DNA from: DATCDE01 sp038252405
GTDB taxonomy: Bacteria; Actinomycetota; Actinomycetes; Prado026
DNA length: 64,000 nt
Reading direction: 5' to 3'
Assembly: GCA_038252405.1 (NCBI GenBank)
Contig: JBBSAJ010000003.1
Location: 62,001-126,000, forward strand
Within the stretch, counting starts at the first letter, position 1, and the number at the start of each line of letters is the position of its first letter. The notes beneath the pieces were generated by a model. It had not been told where the DNA came from. It did not search any database and saw only the letters and a program-made list of their open reading frames with translations. The translations under genes and the position numbers were made by a program. Positions 1 through 7,381 of the stretch are shown one piece after another.

Positions 1-1413
1 CGGTGGTCTCGCTGGCGGTCCGCTACCGGAACAGCGGCGAGCTGGCGCGCCGCCAGCTGCTCTGGCTGCTCCTGGCCTGCCTGCTCGTGCTGCCCGTGCT
101 CGCGGTGTGGGGCCAACGTGGCGGGGCTGCCGACTGCGGTGCTCCTGTCCATCGCGCTGATCCCCGCGGCGGTGACCGTCGCCATCGTCCGGCACGAGCT
201 GTTCGACATCCGGCTGGTCGTCTCGCGGGCGCTCGCCTGGACGTTGGCGTCCGCCGGGGTCGCCACGGGCTACCTCCTGCTCGTGGCCGGGCTGCAGCAG
301 CAGGTGTCGGGGCGGGAGGGCCCCTCCGCGATCGCCACCGTCGCCGTCGCGCTGGCCGCTGCGCCGACACTGCCGCGGCTCCAAGGGTTCGTCGACCGAC
401 GCATGTACGGCGACCGCGGCGATCCGGCCGGCGTCGCGTCGCGAGTCGGTACCCAGCTGACCGTCGGAGTGGATGCCGGACTGCCCGCAGTGGTGGAGGC
501 GGTCTGCTCGGAGCTGCGGCTGCCCTACGTCGCCGTCCGGAGCGGTGCCGACCTGGTTGAGGCCGGGACACTGACCGGCCCAGTGCGCGAGCTGCCGCTG
601 GACTTCGCCGGCAGCCGCGTGGGTGAGCTGCTGCTAGGCCTGCGGCCCGGGGAGCGGGAGCTGTCCGAGCCGGACCGCCGGGTGCTGACCCTGCTGGCGT
701 CACCGCTCGCGGTCGCGCTGCACGCCACCGCGCTGTCCACCCAGCTGCAGCTGTCCAGGGAGCGGCTGGTGGCGACCCGCGAGGAGGAACGCCGCCGGCT
801 GCAACGGGACCTGCACGACGAGCTCGGCGCCACCCTCACCGGGGTGGCGCTCAGCGCGGACGCCGCTGCGAACCTGCCCGACGTCGACCCAGCGAGCGCA
901 CGGCAGCTGCTGGTGTCGCTGTGCGCCGACACCCGCGGCGCACTGGCCGACGTCCGACGCCTGATCGAGGACCTGCGGCCGCCGACGCTCGACGAGTACG
1001 GGCTCGTCGGCGCCCTCCGGCAACGGGCCCAGGCGATCGGACGGCGGGCGGATGGCACCCCGCTCAGGGTCGTCGTCCAGGCGCCCGTCGAGCTGCCCGC
1101 CCTGCCCGCGGCGGTGGAGGTCACCGGCTACCGAGTCGTGACCGAGGCGCTGACGAACGTCGTCAAGCACTCCAGTGCCACCACGGCGACGGTGACGGTC
1201 GGCGTCGTGGACGACCTCGCCGCCCCGGCCCAGCTGCTGATCGAGGTGCGGGACGGCGGCCGCCCGAGCGAGCCGTGGTTCGGCGGGGTGGGGCTCGGCG
1301 CGATGCGTGAACGGGTGAGCGAGCTCGGCGGCACGGTGGTGGCCGGACCGTCCCCCGACGGCGGACTGGTCCGCGCCACGCTGCCCATGCCCAAGGTCGG
1401 TGTGGCCCCATGA
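1..1413 (+). CDS. Sensor histidine kinase, HisKA_3 type, 5' end outside window, apparent frameshift
   Basis: This is the C-terminal part of a membrane sensor kinase that phosphorylates the response regulator encoded next to it. From about base 118 the protein reads through two membrane segments, a GAF-like linker, the HisKA_3 dimerisation/phosphoacceptor helix (RDLHDELGATLTG, near base 810) and an HATPase_c domain with its N-box (EALTNVVKHSS) and a GVGLGAMRER motif near the end. The first ~105 bases encode a typical preceding segment (RRQLLWLLLACLLVLPVLA) in another frame, so the reading frame shifts at about bases 105-116. Either the gene is broken or the sequence has an indel there. The stop overlaps the regulator start by 4 bp (ATGA), indicating translational coupling. 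Confidence 0.85.
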   Translation, partial: RWSRWRSATGTAASWRAASCSGCSWPACSCCPCSRCGANVAGLPTAVLLSIALIPAAVTVAIVRHELFDIRLVVSRALAWTLASAGVATGYLLLVAGLQQQVSGREGPSAIATVAVALAAAPTLPRLQGFVDRRMYGDRGDPAGVASRVGTQLTVGVDAGLPAVVEAVCSELRLPYVAVRSGADLVEAGTLTGPVRELPLDFAGSRVGELLLGLRPGERELSEPDRRVLTLLASPLAVALHATALSTQLQLSRERLVATREEERRRLQRDLHDELGATLTGVALSADAAANLPDVDPASARQLLVSLCADTRGALADVRRLIEDLRPPTLDEYGLVGALRQRAQAIGRRADGTPLRVVVQAPVELPALPAAVEVTGYRVVTEALTNVVKHSSATTATVTVGVVDDLAAPAQLLIEVRDGGRPSEPWFGGVGLGAMRERVSELGGTVVAGPSPDGGLVRATLPMPKVGVAP

Positions 1414-2120
1414 GCGAGCCGACCGGCTCGCAGGGAACCGACGGCGAGCACGTCATCCGGGTGGTCATCGCCGACGACCACCCGGTCGTCCGGGCCGGAC
1501 TCGCCGCCCTGCTGCAGAGCCTGCCCGGGTTCGAGGTCGTCGGTGTCGCCACGACCGGCCGCGAGGCGCTCCGCGAGGTCGTCACCGGCCGGCCCGACGT
1601 CGCCGTGCTCGACCTGCAGATGCCGGACGTCGACGGGCTCACCGCGATCCGTGAGCTGGGCCGGGCGGCGCCCTCCGTGGCGGTGCTCGTGCTCACCATG
1701 TTCGGCGACGACGACTCGGTGTTCGCCGCCATGCGCGCCGGCGCCCGCGGCTACCTGGTGAAGGGAGCCGACCAGGACGAGATCGCGCGAGCCATCCGGG
1801 CGGTCGCAGCCAGTGAGGCGATCTTCGGTCCGGGAGTCGCCCAACGGGTGCTGTCCCTGTTCAGCGCGCCGATGGCCGGCCCGGAGCCGTTCCCCGACCT
1901 CACGCCCCGCGAGCGCGACGTCCTCTCGCTGCTGGCGGACGGCCTGCCGAACGCGGACATCGCCGAACGGCTGGCCATCGCGCCCAAGACCGTGGCCAAC
2001 ACCGCGTCCAACCTGTTCGCCAAGCTCCAGGTAGCCGACCGGGCGGGCGCGGTGGCGCTCGCCCGCGACGCGGGACTCGGCACGTCCGAGATCCGGGGCC
2101 GTCGACCGACGTCGACCTAG
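1410..2120 (+). CDS. NarL/FixJ-family response regulator
   Basis: This 236-aa cytoplasmic transcription factor is the output partner of the kinase just upstream. The receiver domain has acidic pocket residues (VVIADDHP), the phosphoacceptor Asp in VAVLDLQMPD and the conserved Lys in GYLVKGA. A linker leads to a C-terminal LuxR-type helix-turn-helix (LTPRERDVLSLLADGLPNAD, then KTVANTASNLFAKL). The ATG overlaps the kinase stop as ATGA. The recognition helix carries Ala-Asn-Thr where Val-x-Asn-His is common, so DNA specificity may be unusual. Its targets cannot be read from the sequence. Confidence 0.93.
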   Translation: MSEPTGSQGTDGEHVIRVVIADDHPVVRAGLAALLQSLPGFEVVGVATTGREALREVVTGRPDVAVLDLQMPDVDGLTAIRELGRAAPSVAVLVLTMFGDDDSVFAAMRAGARGYLVKGADQDEIARAIRAVAASEAIFGPGVAQRVLSLFSAPMAGPEPFPDLTPRERDVLSLLADGLPNADIAERLAIAPKTVANTASNLFAKLQVADRAGAVALARDAGLGTSEIRGRRPTST

Positions 2121-2174
2121 CGGTCCCTCCTCGAAAACCCGGCAGTGCGAGCGTCACGGGCTTACCGTCAGGGC

Positions 2175-3535
2175 GTGGCCCGGATCTTCGTCAACGGCTA
2201 CGAACGAGTGGTGGACACGCCGTCGGGCTCGACGCTGCTGGACCTGCTGCGCGACGACCTGCAGCTCACCGGCACGAAGTACGCGTGCGGCGAGGGCCAG
2301 TGCGGCGCCTGCACCGTGCCCGCGGGCTGCAGTGCGGCTACCGCACCCCGGGCATGGTCATGGCGACGGTCGCCCTGCTCGCGAAGGACCCCGATCCGGG
2401 CGACGCCACGATCCGCCGCTCGCTCGCCGGCAACCTGTGCCGATGCGGCCGGGGCTCGACGGAGTGGACCCCGCCCAGCTGCGACAGGGACTCGGGCGAG
2501 CGGTGACAGGGGCGAAGCAGTTCCCGTCCGACGTCCGCCTGCCCGGGATGCTGCACGGCGCGGTGCTGCGCCCGCCCGCGTACGGCGCCCGGCTGCGCCG
2601 CGTCGACACCACCACAGCCCAGCGGCTGCCGGCGTGACGGTGGTGGACGAGGATGGCTTCGTCGACACTGTGGCCCCGAGCTCGGTCGCCGCGAGGGCAG
2701 CAGTGCGGGCGGTATCCGCGGAGTGGGAGCCGGTGGACGGGCCCGGCGACGTCGGGCTGGGGGCCCACTTGCGGGACCACCCGGTCGACTCCCCCGACTG
2801 GGGCGGTTCGGTGCGCCGTGAGGTCGGTGACGTCGACGCCGCCCTGGCCGCCTCAGACGTGCAGCTCGAGGCGACCTACACGACGCCGTACATCGCGCAC
2901 GTGCCGATGGAGCCGCGGGTGGCCGCCGCTCTCGGACTGCCCGAGGACCGGGTCCGGGTCGTGGTCCCGGACTTCGGCAGCGGCTTCGGCGGCAAGCACT
3001 CGGGGGACGTCGCCGTCGAGGCAGCCCGCCTGTCCCAGGCGGCGGGTGCACCCGTGCGGGTCGCGTGGACCCGCGAGGAGGAGTTCCGCTGGGCCTACCT
3101 CCGCCCGGCCGCGGTCATCGACGTCCGCTCGGCCGCGAGCAGCGAGGGCACCCTGACCGGCTGGTCGTTCACCAACACCAACTCGGTGCGGCCGGGCTGT
3201 TCACGCCCTACGTCGTCCCGAACCGGCGCGAGGAGTTCCAGCCGGCCGACTCGCCGCTGCGCCAGGGCTCCTACCGGGCGCTGGCCGCCACCGCCAACAA
3301 CTTCGCCCGGGAGTCGCACCTCGACGACCCGAGGCTGGTCGACGTGCTGACCGCGGTCGCGGAGCGGATCGGCTCGGCGGGGCGGGTCACCGAGCCCGGG
3401 CGGGGCGTCGGCCTCGCCTGCGGCCTGGAGAAGGACTCCCGGGTGGCCACGGCCGTCGAGGTCACCCTCGACCTGGACATCGCGCTCCCGCTCGCCCCCA
3501 ACGGCACTCTCCCGCTGCCTCCCCCCTCTCCGTGA
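2175..3535 (+). pseudogene. Decayed molybdenum hydroxylase (xanthine dehydrogenase/aldehyde oxidase family)
   Basis: The remnants follow the order of the family but change frame repeatedly. A [2Fe-2S] N-terminal domain (TGTKYACGEGQCGACTV, bases ~2270-2325) is followed in another frame by the second iron-sulfur motif (GMVMATVALLAKD...SLAGNLCRCGR, ~2350-2450). A third frame carries PSDVRLPGMLHGAVLRPP (~2520-2630). The first frame then returns with the Mo-cofactor large-subunit core (PDFGSGFGGKHSGDVAVEAA, ~2965-3030), and a last frame ends with RQGSYRALAATANNFARE and GVGLACGLEKD. Large parts of a normal ~750-900 residue catalytic subunit are missing and the iron-sulfur domain is joined directly to it. 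At least four frame changes plus internal deletions rule out a functional enzyme and a single sequencing error. Confidence 0.88.
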
Positions 3536-3595
3536 TCACCGTGGGCGGTCCGAAAGCGCCTCGAACGGGCGGAATCGGACCGCTCTCGGTGATCA
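3533..3595 (+). terminator. Large stem-loop at the end of the pseudogene
   Basis: Bases 3533-3541 (TGATCACCG) pair perfectly with 3587-3595 (CGGTGATCA). After one T-T mismatch, a G-C and a G-U pair, bases 3545-3553 pair with 3575-3583 (GCGGTCCGA/TCGGACCGC). That gives a stem of about 20 paired positions with a 21-nt loop that has short internal complementarity. The pseudogene stop codon is its first three bases. There is no T-run, as is usual in high-GC genomes. A terminator is the simplest reading; a mobile palindromic repeat or a structured RNA is possible. Confidence 0.6.
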
Positions 3596-3628
3596 AGCCG
3601 GTCGCCGCGGTGTGACAGGGTTTCCCCC

Positions 3629-4240
3629 ATGGCGAGCACCTTCGGCGGTCGACCCAGCCGGTTCGACCCGGTCGCCGGCCCGTCCGAACGGAGGGCCGTC
3701 GTCCTCCCCGGGGTGGCGTACTCGCCCGACGCCCCGCTGCTGGAGTTCGGCCGGTTGGCCCTGCTGCAGCACGGCTGGACCGTGCGGCAGGTCTGGTGGG
3801 ACCCGCCCGGCACGGACGACGCCGCCGCCTGGGTGCGGGGCCGGCTCGAGGCCGCTGTGACGGCCGAGTCCGCGACGGAGCCACCGCTCAATCAGCTGCT
3901 GGTGATGGCGAAGTCCCTGGGCACGTTGGGTGCCACGAGCCAGACGCCGATCGATGCGGCGATCTGGCTCACCCCCCTGCTGACCGACGCTGGCTGCGCT
4001 GCCGCCATCCAGCGTCGCGCCCTGGACAGCGTGCCGCAGCTGCTCGTCGGCGGCACTGACGACGAGCTGTGGTCGAGCCAGACCGCTCACGGTCTCGGCT
4101 GCGAGGTCCTGGAGATACCCGGGGCCGACCACGGGCTGGCCATCCCCGGTGACGCCGTCCGGACGGCGCAGCTGCACGTCGAGGTCACCGCGGGGATCGA
4201 CCGGTTCCTCGCCACCCTCACAGCGCGCCGAGGCCCTTGA
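3629..4240 (+). CDS. Small alpha/beta-hydrolase-like protein
   Basis: This 203-aa soluble protein has the layout of a short alpha/beta hydrolase. A first strand sits near residues 22-28 (RRAVVLPGV). A segment around residues 88-98 (LLVMAKSLGTLGA) has the shape of a nucleophile elbow with Ser in KSLGT. QLLVGGTDDELW near 137-148 would carry the acid residue, and PGADHGL near 160-166 the catalytic His. There is no signal peptide. The substrate is unknown. Its 3' end overlaps, on the opposite strand, the tail of a broken GAP-family gene by 23 bp. Confidence 0.7.
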   Translation: MASTFGGRPSRFDPVAGPSERRAVVLPGVAYSPDAPLLEFGRLALLQHGWTVRQVWWDPPGTDDAAAWVRGRLEAAVTAESATEPPLNQLLVMAKSLGTLGATSQTPIDAAIWLTPLLTDAGCAAAIQRRALDSVPQLLVGGTDDELWSSQTAHGLGCEVLEIPGADHGLAIPGDAVRTAQLHVEVTAGIDRFLATLTARRGP

Positions 4241-4446
4241 CCAGCAGCAGCAGCAGCACGTCGATCACCACGATGACCACCGCCATGACGGCGGCGCTGT
4301 TGGCCTCCAACCAGTCCCGCGCGACGCCGAGCTGGCCCAGGATCCGATCGCCCCGGACCAGGTGGAGCAGTACGGGGATGGCCACCGTGCTGGCCGCCAC
4401 CGCGGTGAACAGCGCGACATCCAGGGCGACACCGCGCGCACCCGGA
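4218..4446 (-). pseudogene. 3' remnant of a GAP/Sap-family membrane protein gene
   Basis: The last ~70 codons read like the C-terminus of an actinobacterial GAP (Sap, sulfolipid-addressing-like) membrane protein: a hydrophobic helix (VALFTAVAASTVAIPVLLHL), a charged loop (GDRILGQLGVARDWLEAN) and a final helix (AAVMAVVIVVIDVLLLLLV) ending in KGLGAL. Upstream of about base 4446 the same frame turns into Arg-rich non-coding-like sequence, and no start or first four helices are present. The fragment is therefore a truncated copy. An apparently intact member of the same family lies at 19621-20277. Confidence 0.7.
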
Positions 4447-4539
4447 GCACCACCACCAACGTTCACGAAGCTGCAAAGCCGGTGCCCGAGCCGTCTCAAC
4501 GTCTGCGACCCACCCTGGAGGCGAGGGAGGTCACGATCC

Positions 4540-5262
4540 GTGCAGACGCTCATGCAGTTCCGCCCGGTGTCGGACACAGAGTGGTGGTTCCTCGGGGTCA
4601 CCCTCGCGTGCACCGTTCTCGCCTTTCGCTTCCTGCCACGGGTGTACCAGCGCGGACCAGCGGTGGCCGTGGGCGTGGCGCTGCTGATCTCCTGGATTCC
4701 GGTCCAGCTCACCGCCTACGTCGCCGAGGGCCGTCGCATGTGGCTGCCGGGGCAGCACAGCGCGATCTTCTTCTGGGGCGACAGTGTGATGCTCACCAGC
4801 GTGGCCTTTGCGTTCGCCGCCATGCGCCGGCTCTGGGTCGCGGGCCAGGTGGGTGTCGACCAGGCCCCGCTGACCGACCGGTGGTGGTGGCGGACTGCGG
4901 TGGCCGCCGTCGCGCTCGGCGTCAGCTACTGGTTCCACGTCGTCCAGATCGAGACCTGGCCGGTCGACCGCCTGCACGCGCTGTCCAAGGTGTGGCACGA
5001 CTTCTTCGTCTACCCGATCTTCATCTACTACCTGGGCTCGCAGCTCCCCCTCGTGTGGCAGGTGCCGTGGCGCCGGTTCAAGGTGCGGCAGCCCGCGCTG
5101 GTCGGCTTGGCGCTGCTCGGCTTCGCTGGGTGGCTGTGGCTCGGCCGGGTCTACGATCCGTCCCAGGTACAGGCGCAGCGCCCCCTGCTCGGCTTCGCCC
5201 TCGAGGCCGGCAACCGGCAGCCCGTACCGCTCGCGGCCGGTCCGGTTCCTTGGGCGGGCTGA
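4540..5262 (+). CDS. Multi-pass membrane protein of unknown function
   Basis: I do not recognise a named family. From a GTG at 4540, preceded by GGGAGG at a 9-base spacing, the 240-aa protein has about six hydrophobic helices: WWFLGVTLACTVLAF near residue 16, PAVAVGVALLISWIPVQL, FFWGDSVMLTSVAFAFAAM, TAVAAVALGVSYWFHVVQ, FFVYPIFIYYLGSQLPLV and ALVGLALLGFAGWLWLG. An in-frame ATG at 4552 is an alternative start but sits 21 bases from the Shine-Dalgarno. Open frame extends upstream to 4237 but there is Ser/Thr/Arg-rich and antisense to the GAP remnant, so I excluded it. Confidence 0.75.
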   Translation: MQTLMQFRPVSDTEWWFLGVTLACTVLAFRFLPRVYQRGPAVAVGVALLISWIPVQLTAYVAEGRRMWLPGQHSAIFFWGDSVMLTSVAFAFAAMRRLWVAGQVGVDQAPLTDRWWWRTAVAAVALGVSYWFHVVQIETWPVDRLHALSKVWHDFFVYPIFIYYLGSQLPLVWQVPWRRFKVRQPALVGLALLGFAGWLWLGRVYDPSQVQAQRPLLGFALEAGNRQPVPLAAGPVPWAG

Positions 5263-5297
5263 GCCTTGGCACGACGACTTCCGAGGGGGGCGCGACC

Positions 5298-5819
5298 ATG
5301 GGCAGCACCGAGATCGTCGTCGAAGTGTTCGGCCGGGTCCGCGAGGTGGTGCATGAGGCCGTCGACGGCCTGACCGCCGAGCAGCTGGCCCATCGGGTGG
5401 ATCCGGAGGCCAACTCGATCGGCTGGCTGGTCTGGCACCTCGCCCGTGTGCAGGACGACCACGTCGCCGACGCCGCGGGGACCGAGCAGGTCTGGACGTC
5501 GGACGGCTGGGCGGACCGGTTCGCCCTGCCGCTGGACCGGACGGACACCGGCTACGGGCACTCCTCCGCCGACGTCGCCGCAGTGCGGGTGCGCTCGGCG
5601 GATCTGCTCGCCGGGTACTACGACGCCGTCCACGAGCGCACCGTCGGGTATCTCAACGGGCTGACCGAGGCCGACTTCGCCCGCGTCGTCGACGCGCGCT
5701 GGGATCCACCAGTGACCCTGGCCGTCCGCCTGGTCAGCGTCATCGCCGACGACCTGCAGCACGCCGGCCAGGCCGCGTTCCTCCGCGGCCTGGTCCAGCG
5801 GCGTGGGGCCGTTGGCTGA
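5298..5819 (+). CDS. DinB-family (DUF664, mycothiol-transferase-like) protein
   Basis: This 173-aa protein belongs to the DinB-like four-helix metalloenzyme fold. Helix 1 has VREVVHEAVDGLTAEQL, followed by the characteristic SIGWLVWHLARVQDDH near residues 39-53, which supplies metal-binding His, and a C-terminal SVIADDLQHAGQAAFLRG with the last His. In actinobacteria such proteins use mycothiol as thiol cofactor or are stress-linked, but the substrate here is unknown. The ATG follows a GGGGGG Shine-Dalgarno. Open frame exists far upstream but encodes low-complexity antisense sequence. Confidence 0.85.
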   Translation: MGSTEIVVEVFGRVREVVHEAVDGLTAEQLAHRVDPEANSIGWLVWHLARVQDDHVADAAGTEQVWTSDGWADRFALPLDRTDTGYGHSSADVAAVRVRSADLLAGYYDAVHERTVGYLNGLTEADFARVVDARWDPPVTLAVRLVSVIADDLQHAGQAAFLRGLVQRRGAVG

Positions 5820-5837
5820 GCAATCGGCCCCACCCGC

Positions 5838-7208
5838 TCAGGGCTCGATGTTCTGGTTCAGGTGGAACAGGTTGCCCGGGTCGTACTGGCGCTTGACCGC
5901 CAGAAGCCGGTCGTAGTTGGCGCCGTAGTTGGCCGCGACCTTGGACTGGTCGTCGGCCGAGGCGAAGTTCACGTACCCACCGGGCTGTGAGTACGGCTCG
6001 ATCGCGTCGTAGTAGCTGCGCACCCAACGGGAGTTCCGCTCGTTGTCGGCCGGGTCCGGCCACATCCCGACGATCACCGCGGCGTAGGTGGCGTCCCGGT
6101 GGCCGAACGCGGTGGCATCCGGAGCCGTGTCGTGACAGGCGCCGTTGATCGGGTACAGGTGCATCATCGAGTGCAGCGCGGGCATCTGCGGCCCGTGGGC
6201 CATGTGCGCCTGGATCGCATCATCGGAGAGCTCCCCGACGAATGCCGCCTTCCAGTAGTTCTGCAGCCCGCGGGGCACGAGGGCGTCGAACGCGCCGTTG
6301 AGCGCGGCGTAGGGCATCGTGCCTACGTGCTCGGCGACCGGCCGGGCCACGTCGCGGAACTCCTGGAGGACCTTCGCACCGTCCTCCGTTGAGCCGGTCC
6401 AGCACGAGACGACGGCCACCAGGGGATCACCCACCCTGTTCTCCGGGACGAACGGCAACGGCGGAGCCACGTGGAAGGCCGGGAACCCGCCGTACTCGCG
6501 CGGCGCGGTCTTGATGAAGGCGTCGAAGTGGGCGAAGACCGCCGGCCCGTCGGCCAGCTCGAAGAACATCGGACCCCCGTAGATCTGGTCCACCGGATGC
6601 AGCCGGAAGGTGAACTCGGTGACCACGCCGAAGTTGCCGCCCCCACCGCGCAGGGCCCAGAACAGGTCCGGGTGCTCGTCCGCGCTCGCGGTGACCATCG
6701 TCCCGTCTGCGGTCACAACCTGGGCGGAGAGCAGGTTGTCGCAGGACAGCCCGTAGCCCCGGGAGAGATAGCCGATCCCGCCGCCAAGGGTGAGGCCGCC
6801 GATCCCGGTGGTGGAGATGATGCCGCCGGTGGTCGCCAGCCCGTACTTCGCGGTCGCCTCGTTGAAGCCGCCCCAGGTCACCCCGCCACCCGCCGTGGCC
6901 GTCCGGTTCTCAGGATCCACCGTGACCGTGGAGAGGCCGGACAGGTCGGCCACCACAGCGCCGTCCGCCGTTCCGTACCCCGGGACGCTGTGCGCGCCGC
7001 CGCGCACGGCCAGCTCGGTGCCGGTCTCCGCCGCGTACCGCACCACGGCGGCGACATCGGCTGGCGTGCTGCACCGCACCACGGCCGCGGGCCGACGGTC
7101 GATCATGAAGTTGTACACCCGGCGGACCTCGTCGTATCCCGGGTCTCCCGCCGTGATCACCTGGCCGCCCACCCGCTGGCGCAGGACATCGGTCGTCTGG
7201 GCTGTCAT
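5838..7208 (-). CDS. FAD-dependent oxidase with bicovalent flavin (berberine-bridge-enzyme type)
   Basis: The 456-aa protein has an N-terminal PCMH FAD-binding domain and a C-terminal BBE motif (PGNLFHLNQNIEP at the very end). Both residues that tether FAD in this family are present: His73 in VRGGAHSVPGY and Cys156 in GLSCDNLLSAQ. GGGIGYLSRGYG is the usual glycine-rich loop. Such enzymes oxidise alcohols or sugars with O2, producing H2O2. It has no signal peptide. It is divergently transcribed from the LuxR/AAA regulator at 7382 across a 173-bp region, making that regulator a plausible controller. Confidence 0.92.
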   Translation of the reverse strand: MTAQTTDVLRQRVGGQVITAGDPGYDEVRRVYNFMIDRRPAAVVRCSTPADVAAVVRYAAETGTELAVRGGAHSVPGYGTADGAVVADLSGLSTVTVDPENRTATAGGGVTWGGFNEATAKYGLATTGGIISTTGIGGLTLGGGIGYLSRGYGLSCDNLLSAQVVTADGTMVTASADEHPDLFWALRGGGGNFGVVTEFTFRLHPVDQIYGGPMFFELADGPAVFAHFDAFIKTAPREYGGFPAFHVAPPLPFVPENRVGDPLVAVVSCWTGSTEDGAKVLQEFRDVARPVAEHVGTMPYAALNGAFDALVPRGLQNYWKAAFVGELSDDAIQAHMAHGPQMPALHSMMHLYPINGACHDTAPDATAFGHRDATYAAVIVGMWPDPADNERNSRWVRSYYDAIEPYSQPGGYVNFASADDQSKVAANYGANYDRLLAVKRQYDPGNLFHLNQNIEP

Positions 7209-7291
7209 GGGAGCTCCACTCCTGTGCGTCGGTTCCGCCGGTCACCCGACGGCGTCCCGGGCGACGCTAGAAGGCGGCCTGCTGTCCGCAC

Positions 7292-7344
7292 ATGACCAGA
7301 ACTGCTCGATGACGTCCGGCGGGACGATGGTCAGATCTGGTCAT
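7292..7344. promoter_or_regulatory. Inverted repeat in the divergent oxidase/LuxR promoter region
   Basis: ATGACCAGA (7292-7300) is repeated as its exact complement TCTGGTCAT (7336-7344), 35 bases apart. The right copy lies within the near-palindrome ATGGTCAGATCTGGTCAT (7327-7344). It sits 37 bases before the LuxR/AAA start and 83 bases before the oxidase start, so it could be an operator for the flanking regulator or for an unlinked one. No convincing -35/-10 pair is visible. Confidence 0.45.
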
Positions 7345-7381
7345 CGACGGCCCGCGGTTCACTCGCTACCGTGGGTCCGCG

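Noticed and set aside
4149..5297. Upstream extension of the DinB-family reading frame by ~380 codons
   Set aside because: The extension overlaps the membrane-protein gene in another frame and is Gln/Arg-rich; the conserved protein begins at 5298 with its own Shine-Dalgarno.
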